NCBI RefSeq assembly: GCF_016616095.2
Contig: NZ_CP067089.2
Location: 4,340,001-4,404,000, forward strand
Direction of reading: 5' to 3'
Origin: Breznakiella homolactica
GTDB lineage: Bacteria; Spirochaetota; Spirochaetia; Treponematales; Breznakiellaceae
Length of the DNA: 64,000 nt
Positions 49,843-57,600 of this stretch are shown piece after piece. A model generated the notes under the pieces. It made no database searches, was not told where the DNA came from, and was given only the letters and a program-made list of their open reading frames with translations. The position numbers and the translations under genes are program-made. The first letter of the stretch is position 1, and each line of letters opens with the position of its first letter.

Positions 49843-50814
49843 ATGATTTTAGGCTGCGGCGAAGCGCTCATCGATATGATCCCCGGGATATCTTCCGGAG
49901 GGGAACCGGCTTTCTTACCCTGTCCCGGGGGAAGTCCCTACAATACGGCCATAGCCGCCGGCCGCCTGGGGGTACCTGTTTCGTTCCTGGGCAGATTTTC
50001 AACGGATTTCTTCGGCGAGACACTGATTAAGCGCCTCGCGGAGAACCATGTAGGAACCGGTTTAATAACCCGTTCAGACCAGACATCCACCCTGGCTTTC
50101 GTTAAACTGGAACAGGGCCAGGAACCCCGGTATATTTTCTATACTGAAGGATCCGCGGACCGGTCCTTTTCGGCGGTTGATCTGCCGGCGGTTCTGCCAC
50201 CGGAGGTGACCTGCATTTACTTCGGTTCCATCGCCATGACCATGGAACCCGTGGCAAGTACTATAGAAAATTTTATCCTGGAACAGTCCCGCAGGACCGG
50301 CAGCGGCGCGCCGGTTATTTCCCTTGATCCCAATATACGGCCCTTTATGATCCGTGACCGGGAAGCCTTTGTCCGGCGTTTCGAAACCTGGGCAGCCGCG
50401 GCAACGATCGCCAAAATATCGGAAGCCGATTTTGAATTTATATATCCGGGCTTGGGCCTTGATAAATCCATGGAAAAGATGCTCAGCCTCGGGGTCCGCA
50501 TCGCCGTAACGACCCTGGGACCGGAGGGCGCCATGGCTCTTATCCGGCGGGAAGACGGGTCGGTTTCCCGGGTGAGCGCCCCGGTGGTGGATCTTGAAGT
50601 AATCGATACCATCGGCGCGGGGGATACCTTCCACGGCAGTTTTCTTGCCTGGCTCGAGATACAGGGGAAAATGAACCGTCCGGCCCTGGCCGCGCTGAGC
50701 GACGGTGAACTCAGGGACGCCCTGTTTTTCGCCAATAAGGCCGCGTCCCTGGTCTGTTCCCGGCGGGGCGCGGAACCGCCGACACTTACCGAAATCGAAG
50801 CCCTCAAGGTATAG
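49843..50814 (+). CDS. Fructokinase, PfkB family
   Basis: 323 aa. Early motif GCGEALIDMIPG and the sugar-binding GGSPYNTAIAAGRLG are at residues 4-41. The ATP/anion-hole motif with the catalytic Asp is DTIGAGDTFHGSF near 254-266, and DPNIRPFMI is typical of the fructokinase branch. It phosphorylates fructose to fructose 6-phosphate in the cytoplasm; another ketose is possible. The aroC start lies only four bases behind its stop, so the two are co-transcribed. Confidence 0.88.
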   Translation: MILGCGEALIDMIPGISSGGEPAFLPCPGGSPYNTAIAAGRLGVPVSFLGRFSTDFFGETLIKRLAENHVGTGLITRSDQTSTLAFVKLEQGQEPRYIFYTEGSADRSFSAVDLPAVLPPEVTCIYFGSIAMTMEPVASTIENFILEQSRRTGSGAPVISLDPNIRPFMIRDREAFVRRFETWAAAATIAKISEADFEFIYPGLGLDKSMEKMLSLGVRIAVTTLGPEGAMALIRREDGSVSRVSAPVVDLEVIDTIGAGDTFHGSFLAWLEIQGKMNRPALAALSDGELRDALFFANKAASLVCSRRGAEPPTLTEIEALKV

Positions 50815-50818
50815 GTTT

Positions 50819-51952
50819 ATGGCGGGCAATACCTTCGGAACACTGTTCACGGCAACCACCTTCGGCGAATCCCATGGCCCCGCTTTGGGCTGTGTCGTGG
50901 ACGGCTGCCCCGCGGGACTTCCCCTCGATCAGGAAGATATTGAACGGGAACTGCGCCGGCGGCGGCCCGGCGGCGGCGGTGCCGGAACGACACGGCGGGA
51001 AGCGGATACCCCCGAGATACTCTCCGGCGTATACGGCGGGAAAACCCTGGGAACGCCCATTGCCGTGCTAGTCCGGAATACCAGTCAGAAATCCGCCGAT
51101 TACGAAAACCTCAAGGATACCTACCGGCCGGGCCACGCGGACTGGCCCTGGGAAGCGAAATACGGCTTCCGGGATCACCGCGGCGGCGGCAGAAGCTCCG
51201 GCCGGGAGACCCTGGGCAGGGTGGCCGCCGGCGCCGTGGCAAAGGCTTTGCTCCGGCAGTACAATGTATCCGTTTTCGCCTGGACCTCCTCCGCCGGAGG
51301 TATCCATGCCCCCGGTCCCGGAGACCCCCGGTTTGACCGGGCTGAGGCCGAGAACAATCCCCTCCGGATTCCCCATGGAGAATCCGCGGCCCGGGCCGCG
51401 GAGGCTATAGCCGCGCTCCGGGAAAGCGGTGATTCCGCGGGCGGAACGGTTTCCTGTATGATTGAGGGCCTTTCCCCGGGACTGGGTATGCCGGTATTCG
51501 GCAAACTCGACGGGCTGCTCGCGGGGGCCATGCTTTCCATCGGCGCCGCCAAGGGGATCGAGTTCGGCGCGGGGTTCTCCGCCGCTTCAGGAAAGGGCTC
51601 TGACCAGAATGACGGGATTGTGCCTCCCGGGACGGACGGCTCCGTGCCGGCCGCCGGAGGTTCCGGCCTTCCCCCGGATGTGCCCGGGGCGGCTTTTATT
51701 TCCAACCGCGCCGGCGGGATTCTTGGGGGGCTTTCCACAGGAGCTCCGGTTGAATTTACCGTGGCGTTTAAACCGATTCCGTCAATATCGCTGCCCCAGA
51801 AAACCATCACCCGCGGCGGCGCTCCCGCGGATATTGCTGTGGGCGGCAGACACGATGTATGCGTCTGTCCCCGGGCGGTTCCCGTGGTGGAAGCCATGGC
51901 GGCCCTGGTCCTGGCGGATCTTATCCTTATTTCCCGCAGCGACAGACTGTAG
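50819..51952 (+). CDS. aroC: Chorismate synthase
   Basis: 377 aa; ATG 50819 starts MAGNTFGTLFTATTFGESHG, the invariant N-terminus of the enzyme. Other motifs: RRRPGGGGAGTTRREADT, GVYGGKTLGTPIAVLVRN, HADWPWEAKYGFRDHRGGGR with the active-site His, and ISNRAGGILGGLSTGAPVEF. It removes phosphate from EPSP to make chorismate, using reduced FMN. A Gly/Pro/Asp-rich insert (near residues 270-290: PPGTDGSVPAAGGSGLPP) lengthens the usual 360 residues. Confidence 0.95.
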   Translation: MAGNTFGTLFTATTFGESHGPALGCVVDGCPAGLPLDQEDIERELRRRRPGGGGAGTTRREADTPEILSGVYGGKTLGTPIAVLVRNTSQKSADYENLKDTYRPGHADWPWEAKYGFRDHRGGGRSSGRETLGRVAAGAVAKALLRQYNVSVFAWTSSAGGIHAPGPGDPRFDRAEAENNPLRIPHGESAARAAEAIAALRESGDSAGGTVSCMIEGLSPGLGMPVFGKLDGLLAGAMLSIGAAKGIEFGAGFSAASGKGSDQNDGIVPPGTDGSVPAAGGSGLPPDVPGAAFISNRAGGILGGLSTGAPVEFTVAFKPIPSISLPQKTITRGGAPADIAVGGRHDVCVCPRAVPVVEAMAALVLADLILISRSDRL

Positions 51953-51984
51953 TTAATCCCGCCTGTCCGCGGAGAGCCCTTCCT

Positions 51985-52371
51985 TCAGCCTTTCCGTACG
52001 TAGAGCGGAATGGACGTCAGTTCTCTGTCATCGATATACAGCACAAAATTGACCACACCGTTGTTTCTGAATTTGAGATTGGAAATTGAAAAAACCAGGT
52101 GGGACACCGCGCTGGCGTTGCCCACGCCTTTGACGTCTATGGTTCCCGTCACCGGTTCAATGCTCGCTTCTCCGTCCAGGTCCCTGGTCTCTATCCTGAA
52201 GGTATGGTTGCCGAATTCCCAGATATCGAAGCGCATGCGGATTACAATGGACAGAAGGGGATGGACGCAGGGGAAATCCCGGGCAATGATCGTGTCAAAG
52301 GTTCCTACAATGGTGAGTTTTCCCCCGTTTTCCTGGGCAAAATCGCACAGAGTAAATACTTCCGTTTTCAT
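51985..52371 (-). CDS. DUF6941-like protein
   Basis: 128 aa from ATG 52371, which follows GGAGG by seven bases; the longer open frame upstream is GC-rich leader. The start MKTEVFTLCDFAQENGGKLT with VGTFDTIIARDFPC matches small uncharacterised proteins (DUF6941) with a beta-sandwich-like sequence. There is no signal peptide or catalytic motif. It is unlinked in function to its neighbours aroC (convergent) and the kinase (upstream on the same strand). Confidence 0.65.
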   Translation of the reverse strand: MKTEVFTLCDFAQENGGKLTIVGTFDTIIARDFPCVHPLLSIVIRMRFDIWEFGNHTFRIETRDLDGEASIEPVTGTIDVKGVGNASAVSHLVFSISNLKFRNNGVVNFVLYIDDRELTSIPLYVRKG

Positions 52372-52504
52372 CGGTTCTCCTCCCATTGGGGTCGATACTG
52401 AGGAATCCGGCCTGTCCTGCCCCGGGAACCGCGCGGAATAGTTGTCCCAGGGGCGGACAGTGTCCATACCCCTGGGTCACGGATAGCCTCCGGAGCCGTC
52501 AGCG

Positions 52505-54502
52505 CTAGGAAGCTATGGAATCGGATTCTTTGCGCTCCAGGGGAATATAAATATTAAAGGCCGTACCTTTCCCGTTTTCCGACTGGAGTTTTATGGAGCC
52601 GTTTACACCCCTGACCCGCTCACGGACAAGGTTGAGCCCGATTCCGCGGCCGGCATGCATGCTGGCCGTGCCCTCGGTGCTGAATCCCGGAGAAAAGATA
52701 GTTTTAAGCAGGAAGTTTTTGTCCTGTTTCTGATCCGTGTTTTTGATCAGATTCAATTCTTCGGCTTTTTTCCGTATTTTGCTGAAATCCAGGCCTTTGC
52801 CGTCGTCCTTAAGCTTTATATGGATGGTTCCTTCTTTTTCCTTTATGGAAAGCTGGATGATGCCTTCTTCTTTTTTGCCGCAGCTGACCCGCTCATCGGG
52901 GGACTCTATGCCGTGGCTCACGGCGTTCCGGACGAGCTGGGTGAGGACCTCCTTCATCACCCGCCGGGGCCCGTTTTCGATGGCGTTGAGGTCGATGTGG
53001 CTGATTTCGAGTTTTACCTTTTTGCCCAGGTCCTGGGACGCTTTGTCGGCAACCTTCTGCAGGGACTGCAGGAGTACGTATTCATCCTGGTTCTTCCGGT
53101 CGGAGGTCCTGAAGGACCGGATCCTGGCCAGAATATCCTTAAAGCCGTCGGTGGTCTTCATGATTGCTTCCAGCTCCACCGTAATGTGCAGGATATCCTC
53201 AAAGGTAATTTCATCCTTTTCCCGGAGTTCCTTGAGTTCCGATTCGAATTCATGGAGGGAGGTGCTGAAATTTTCCAGACCCAGGATAACCGCGTTGGAT
53301 TTGACCGCGTGGATGGACTGGTACAGTTCGATAACCGCGTCCCGGGTGCTTACTTCCCGGTTCCGCAGAATTTCGTTGACCCGGTTGAATTCAAAATCCG
53401 TATCCTCCAGGAAGTCATTGAAAACCCGGGGCTCGATCTGGATCACCTCGAAGAGGGCTTTCATTTCTTCCTGGCGTTTGTTTTCCTCTTCCGAAAGCTG
53501 GCGCTGGAGGGCCACCTCATGGGTGATATCCTGGACCGTCCCCAGAATGAATACTTCCCCGTTTTCCCGGTCAACGGCGCTGAAGGTACAGCGCAGGGTT
53601 TTCTCGTCCCCGGTTTCGGTGCTGAAGTAGGAAAACTCGTGGAGGGGATTGATATCCTCCAGCATCTGGTTATCAAAGGAGCGTTCGAAAACCATGGTGA
53701 AATAATCCATGAGGGTATCCTGTTCCCGCTGCTTCAGGGACGCCATGAGCAGTTCCATAAAGCTCCTGTCCTGCAGTCCGGTTACGGCCATGACGTTTTC
53801 CATAGCCTTTGAATACTGTCCCTGGATGATATATTCCCGGTTCATGAAAAAGATACCGACCTTAAGGTTGTCCTTCATGGCGGTAATCTCATCCCGTTCG
53901 ACCTTAACAATCCTGTTGAGGCGTTCCGCCACCCGGTCCTTGGTAAGGCGGGTCTGTTCAAAAACAATGGTACAGAGAACGACCATCAGATACACCGCGG
54001 AAATACGGAATGCCGCCGAAATATCGTAGGGAAAGGCTGCCAGGCCCGGAACGAATACGATGGCGGTGACCGCCGCGAACTGGACGGCGCACATGGCGAG
54101 TCCGATCCGCAGTCCCAATGCGAATATGGTAAAAATCGGGAAGACGTAAATCCAGAGACCGCCGAAACCCTGGATCCCTCCGTCGGCGACCAGGAACGTA
54201 AAAAGCGCCATGGCCGAAAGAATGGTGAGGAACGCGGGATAGATATACGGAACCCTGGTCCGGAGAATAAAGAATCCGGTCATGGCGTATACCGCTACCA
54301 GCAGGTCTATGGCGCCCTGGAAAATTTCCCCGTCAAGGATAACTCCGATACCGAAAACCACCAGCATTATGGAGCCGATCAGCAGGGATGCGTTGAGGAG
54401 TATGTACCGTACAATCTCCGCGGGCATTCCGTCTTCTTCATTTTCGATGGGTTTGCCGCTGGTAAGAATATTCAGAAAGATATTTTTTGCGCTGGAAGCC
54501 AT
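52505..54502 (-). CDS. Membrane-anchored CheA-like histidine kinase (PAS, HPt, ATPase)
   Basis: 665 aa. Six or seven membrane helices occupy residues about 30-195 (from IVRYILLNASLLIGSIMLVV). A coiled linker and a PAS-like domain follow (about 215-330). An HPt/P1-like four-helix domain contains the phosphorylatable His in YQSIHAVKSNAVILGL (near 405). A dimerisation helix and CheA-type ATPase come last: LTQLVRNAVSHGIESPDER, DDGKGLDFSKIR, FSPGFSTEG and GRGIGLNLVRERV. It lacks the CheA P2 and CheW-like P5 domains, so it cannot join a receptor array in the usual way. It lies one base behind cheX and downstream of cheY. Confidence 0.82.
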   Translation of the reverse strand: MASSAKNIFLNILTSGKPIENEEDGMPAEIVRYILLNASLLIGSIMLVVFGIGVILDGEIFQGAIDLLVAVYAMTGFFILRTRVPYIYPAFLTILSAMALFTFLVADGGIQGFGGLWIYVFPIFTIFALGLRIGLAMCAVQFAAVTAIVFVPGLAAFPYDISAAFRISAVYLMVVLCTIVFEQTRLTKDRVAERLNRIVKVERDEITAMKDNLKVGIFFMNREYIIQGQYSKAMENVMAVTGLQDRSFMELLMASLKQREQDTLMDYFTMVFERSFDNQMLEDINPLHEFSYFSTETGDEKTLRCTFSAVDRENGEVFILGTVQDITHEVALQRQLSEEENKRQEEMKALFEVIQIEPRVFNDFLEDTDFEFNRVNEILRNREVSTRDAVIELYQSIHAVKSNAVILGLENFSTSLHEFESELKELREKDEITFEDILHITVELEAIMKTTDGFKDILARIRSFRTSDRKNQDEYVLLQSLQKVADKASQDLGKKVKLEISHIDLNAIENGPRRVMKEVLTQLVRNAVSHGIESPDERVSCGKKEEGIIQLSIKEKEGTIHIKLKDDGKGLDFSKIRKKAEELNLIKNTDQKQDKNFLLKTIFSPGFSTEGTASMHAGRGIGLNLVRERVRGVNGSIKLQSENGKGTAFNIYIPLERKESDSIAS

Positions 54503-54503
54503 G

Positions 54504-54980
54504 TTACGCCCCTTTGACGGATTCTATGGCCACGGAAAGGCAGAACGTCTCTCCGTCAAGGACGGTAAAAGGAATGCAGATAATCCTGGCCTGGTCATTG
54601 GGCCATTTTATGGTATGATTTTTTCCCTTTACAATGGTCGGCAGGGAGATGACCAGCCGGAAGGCTTCTTCCAGCCCCCGTTTCGCGTTGCCGGCGATAA
54701 TATTGATAATTTCTCCGATGGCGTCGATCACCTCGTCGTCTATGTCCGTATGGGTCGAGCCGGTGAGCATATCCGTAAGTTTCGCCGCGAGTTCTTTTTT
54801 CATGGAAATAACCACCGCCCCCCGGGCTTCGCCGGTCAGGCCGATGATGGCTGAAATATCCCAGTCGTGGATATCTTCCTTATCAACAAAATAGGGCCGG
54901 TCGGCGACCAGGTCAACGCCAATAAATTCCTTGAAAACATTTTTGCAAACATCAACAAAGGGCTGTATATATTTTTCCAT
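54504..54980 (-). CDS. cheX: CheX-type CheY-phosphate phosphatase
   Basis: 158 aa from ATG 54980 (MEKYIQPFVDVCKNVFKEFI). The CheX fold markers are an early acidic/Asn helix, GEARGAVVISMKKELAAKLT, and the phosphatase motif E-x-x-N in DAIGEIINIIAGNAKRGLEE (near 100). CheX is the main CheY-P phosphatase of spirochaetes. AGGAG lies ten bases upstream. Upstream in-frame codons belong to the repeat element at 55007-55129. It is paired with the CheA-like kinase and the CheY protein on either side. Confidence 0.88.
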   Translation of the reverse strand: MEKYIQPFVDVCKNVFKEFIGVDLVADRPYFVDKEDIHDWDISAIIGLTGEARGAVVISMKKELAAKLTDMLTGSTHTDIDDEVIDAIGEIINIIAGNAKRGLEEAFRLVISLPTIVKGKNHTIKWPNDQARIICIPFTVLDGETFCLSVAIESVKGA

Positions 54981-55006
54981 AACGTATGAGCTCCTGTAAT
55001 TCGCAC

Positions 55007-55129
55007 GTGGGTTTATTACCCCGCCCTTCAGGGCGTTTTTCGGTAAGTACAGATTGTTTTTGGGGTAGTAAACCCACATACAATCCATACCTTGCAGAAC
55101 CAACATATCCCGTCCTTCAGGGAGGGGTT
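55007..55129. mobile_element. Remnant resembling IS200/IS605-type ends
   Basis: GTGGGTTTATTACCCC (55007-55022) pairs with GGGGTAGTAAACCCAC (55062-55077) at 15 of 16 positions. Inside lies the small hairpin CGCCCTTCAGGGCG (55022-55035). A second CCGTCCTTCAGGGAGGGG follows at 55110-55127. The CCC-n-TTCA-n-GGG hairpins resemble the subterminal structures of IS200/IS605 elements. No transposase is present, so it would be a non-autonomous relic. It also forms the leader of cheX. Confidence 0.4.
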
Positions 55130-55135
55130 GTTGAT

Positions 55136-55504
55136 TTATAAAGAAATTTTTGACAGCTTTTCCGTAAAAATCTTTTCGTTTACGGGCTTAATAATATAAT
55201 CGGTGGCGCCGTTCTTCAGGGCTTCTATCACATTATACCGGGCGGCTTCACTGGTGACCATAATTATGGGCATATCCTTGTATTCATCCATGCTTCTGAC
55301 CTTCTTCAGGAATTCCAGACCGGATAATTCCGGCATGTTCCAGTCCAGCAGTACAAGGTGGATTTTCTGGCTTTCCAGCTGCTTCAATGCTTCCCGGCCG
55401 TTGGCTGCTTCCACGTACTGACAGGGAATGCGCATTGCCGAAAAGGTGTTCTTTACGATATTCCGCATAATTCGGGAATCATCTACTACCAGAATCGTCT
55501 TCAT
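55136..55504 (-). CDS. CheY-like single-domain response regulator
   Basis: 122 aa, receiver domain only. The acidic pair is VVDDSR (D8, D9), the phosphoacceptor Asp is LLDWNMPELSG (near 54), the Thr/Ser switch is MVTSEA and the Lys is IIKPVNE (near 106), all conserved. With CheX and the CheA-like kinase next to it, it is the probable phosphoryl acceptor of that kinase. GGAGG precedes ATG 55504. Upstream at 55553-55558 a minus-strand TATAAT lies in AT-rich DNA. Confidence 0.9.
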   Translation of the reverse strand: MKTILVVDDSRIMRNIVKNTFSAMRIPCQYVEAANGREALKQLESQKIHLVLLDWNMPELSGLEFLKKVRSMDEYKDMPIIMVTSEAARYNVIEALKNGATDYIIKPVNEKIFTEKLSKISL

Positions 55505-55552
55505 TCTTGGGGTGTCCTCCTAATGTGTGAAAATAATGTAAAAGACGTAAAA

Positions 55553-55558
55553 ATTATA
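55553..55558 (-). promoter_or_regulatory. Candidate -10 box of the cheY-cheX-kinase operon
   Basis: A consensus TATAAT on the minus strand lies 48 bases before ATG 55504 in an AT-rich stretch. No good -35 box is found at normal spacing, so the assignment is tentative. Confidence 0.35.
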
Positions 55559-55631
55559 ACTTTATGTTATTAAAACAATATATCCCCGTTTTTCCATGTT
55601 TCAGGAAAAATTCGGAAAGAAATGAAAAAAA

Positions 55632-56636
55632 TTAAATATCGCCGGGTATATCCGCCTCGGCCAGACAGACCACCTGGTTGCGGCCCGCGGCTTTTGCCCG
55701 GTACAGGGCGATATCGGCGGTGTTGATGAGACTCTGGATATAGTTTTTATCCCCCGGGTCCTGGCCTTTGCGGGTCATGGTGACCCCGAAGCTCGCGGTG
55801 ATGGTGGTGTTTCCGCTCTCAAGCTTAACCGGGCTCGAGGCAATGACCTCCCGGATGCGTTCAACAATGCGGCAGCTTGTTTCCAGATCCGCGTTGGAGA
55901 ACAGGAAGATAAATTCCTCCCCCCCGTAGCGGCCCATAAAATCGCTTTTCCGGAGGACATGGGACACCAGTTCGACCACATGCTGCAGCGCCGCATCGCC
56001 CCCCAGGTGCCCGTGGGTGTCGTTGAACATCTTGAAGTGATCAATATCCATCAGGGCGATGGAGCAGGGGATGGAATGGCCGGCGGCGGATTTCAGTTCC
56101 ATCATGGCCCGTTCCATAAAGGACCGCCGGTTCAGGGCTCCGGTGAGAGGGTCGTGGCTGGCAAGGTATTTGAAGCGGGTTTCACTTTCCTGGAGGGCCT
56201 CCATGGCGGAATTGCGGAGGTCCACTTCGTTGCGCAGATTATCCGTTAATACCACCAGGGTTTCTTCCTTCCGCTGCAGGGTCTGGAGGGTGTTTTCCAG
56301 CTGGGAAACCATGCTGTTAAAGGCCGAGGAGAATTCCCCGAGAAATTCCACCCGCTGGTTGAAATCCCCCCGTTCAACCTGCTGCACCTGCCACACCATG
56401 TGGCGGAGATGGGCCTGGAGGGACTTCATACATCCCGCGAGAAAGCCCCTGGTCTTTATGGTCGGGGATAGGTCTCCGGTAGAAAATGCGAAAAGAATGG
56501 TTCTGATTTCCGCGAGCTGCTTGTGCAGATCCGCCATACCCGGTATGGCGGCAATGGTTTCATCCATCTCCGGCACGGAAGCGTCGTTGATGAGTTTTTT
56601 TATATGCTCAAGAGCGTCGGACCCTTGTGTATCCAT
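55632..56636 (-). CDS. Diguanylate cyclase with HAMP-like sensor region
   Basis: 334 aa, no signal peptide. Residues 1-160 hold a HAMP-like/helical linker (RHMVWQVQQVERGDFNQRVE) and coiled coil. The GGDEF domain begins LASHDPLTGALNRRSF, with DIDHFKMFNDTHGHLGGD for GTP and metal binding and the active loop RYGGEEF near 245. RKSD, five residues before GGEEF, is the RxxD inhibitory site, so product feedback is likely. It makes cyclic di-GMP. It starts 12 bases behind the V4R gene and so may take its signal from it. Confidence 0.9.
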   Translation of the reverse strand: MDTQGSDALEHIKKLINDASVPEMDETIAAIPGMADLHKQLAEIRTILFAFSTGDLSPTIKTRGFLAGCMKSLQAHLRHMVWQVQQVERGDFNQRVEFLGEFSSAFNSMVSQLENTLQTLQRKEETLVVLTDNLRNEVDLRNSAMEALQESETRFKYLASHDPLTGALNRRSFMERAMMELKSAAGHSIPCSIALMDIDHFKMFNDTHGHLGGDAALQHVVELVSHVLRKSDFMGRYGGEEFIFLFSNADLETSCRIVERIREVIASSPVKLESGNTTITASFGVTMTRKGQDPGDKNYIQSLINTADIALYRAKAAGRNQVVCLAEADIPGDI

Positions 56637-56648
56637 GGTAAAAAGGAC

Positions 56649-57173
56649 CTATGCTTTTCCTTTGGCTTCGAAACGGCAGGTTCTGGAGCCGGTGCACCAG
56701 CAGTCGATCTCCCGGACATCGAAATTCCTCCCGCTGAAGGATTCCAGGACACCCTGGATAAAGCCTTCGTCATACACGCAGATAACATCCGAAGTATCGG
56801 GAAGCCCCGAACAGTCGAGATCTTCGTCCACGGTAAAGATGAAGTGGGCGTTTTCCGGTTCCGATGTTTCCACCCGGAAAATCCCCATGCCTAATGTATT
56901 GAAGGATTCCCGCAGTTTAATGGCCAGTTCTCCCACATCCTTGGCGTCGCTGAGGAATTTGTCAAAAAACGACCGTCCCGCCAGGGCGCCGGCTTCCCGG
57001 AAAAGATTGTCCGCGGTTTCCGTGCCGTAGTGCTGTTCCAGGACATCCCGGAGGGTAAACTGGAACAGTCGGTATACCTCAATGCGGGTATTGGGACCGA
57101 GACTCGGCCGGGCTACCTGCATATCCGCGCCGATGGTTTTTTCCCAGGAAAATTCATATTTTCTTTCAGCCAT
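56649..57173 (-). CDS. V4R (4-vinyl reductase) domain sensor protein
   Basis: 174 aa, soluble. The C-terminal segment CVYDEGFIQGVLESF then REIDCWCTGSRTCRFEA is the V4R signature with its Cys pair, and the N-terminal helices (RPSLGPNTRIEVYRLFQFTL) resemble the related heme-NO-binding/activator folds. V4R domains bind small hydrophobic molecules or metals and are found in regulators. GGAGG precedes ATG 57173. It is the first gene of a two-gene unit with the diguanylate cyclase, for which it may be the input sensor. Confidence 0.82.
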   Translation of the reverse strand: MAERKYEFSWEKTIGADMQVARPSLGPNTRIEVYRLFQFTLRDVLEQHYGTETADNLFREAGALAGRSFFDKFLSDAKDVGELAIKLRESFNTLGMGIFRVETSEPENAHFIFTVDEDLDCSGLPDTSDVICVYDEGFIQGVLESFSGRNFDVREIDCWCTGSRTCRFEAKGKA

Positions 57174-57484
57174 ACTAAGCCTCCATAATCTGAATTTAAT
57201 ATGTACGGTAGATACCTCTATAGTTTACAATATACCATATTTCTTCTTTATTAATAAAGGATATCCCAAGGAACCTGCCTTATTCGTGGCGTTCACAGCA
57301 TGCTTCTGTGCCGCTGCTGGGATATACTGCGGATGTCCTGCCTAAGCCGGAAAATACATACCTAACGGTAGGTAAAATAAGGTATCACAGGAATAGAGTA
57401 TAAGCTTCCTCTTATCTCCGGAACCAGCAGTGGGGGTAGTGGAGAAGCGTTTGTGTCACTCCGTGACACAAACCTTCGAAGCGC

Positions 57485-57558
57485 AGGGGGAGCAGCCCTC
57501 TCTAAGGGGCAGCACCGAGCCGGGTGCTTTCCGGCTTGAAAGAACCGGTGCTCCCCCT
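57485..57558 (+). repeat. Upstream repeat, copy D, inside an inverted-repeat element (before dnaE)
   Basis: The outer arms AGGGGGAGCA (57485-57494) and TGCTCCCCCT (57549-57558) are identical to those at 29771/29974. The core (57517-57558) contains CCGGGTGCTTTCCGGCTTGA and ends in TGCTCCCCC. It stops eight bases before the -35 box at 57566. Confidence 0.78.
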
Positions 57559-57565
57559 CATAATC

Positions 57566-57594
57566 TTGCGGCGTTTCGGATTTGCCACTACTAT
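57566..57594 (+). promoter_or_regulatory. dnaE promoter, leaderless type
   Basis: TTGCGG (57566-57571) and TACTAT (57589-57594) are 17 bases apart. The -10 ends six bases before ATG 57601, so the transcript probably begins at the start codon. Confidence 0.6.
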
Positions 57595-57600
57595 ACAGGT

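Larger units (their letters stand above)
57174..57600. other. Divergent intergenic stretch before dnaE
   Basis: It contains the V4R leader, the palindrome TACCTAACGGTAGGT (57359-57373), the hairpin GTTTGTGTCAC (57449-57459 with 57463-57473), the inverted-repeat element 57485-57558 with repeat copy D, and the dnaE promoter. No gene is recognised. Confidence 0.6.

Noticed and set aside
50705..50818. N-terminal extension of chorismate synthase
   Set aside because: These codons lie inside fructokinase in another frame; the conserved enzyme N-terminus begins exactly at ATG 50819.
54981..55106. N-terminal extension of CheX
   Set aside because: The added codons are the fold-back element. CheX proteins begin at the helix starting MEKYIQPF.
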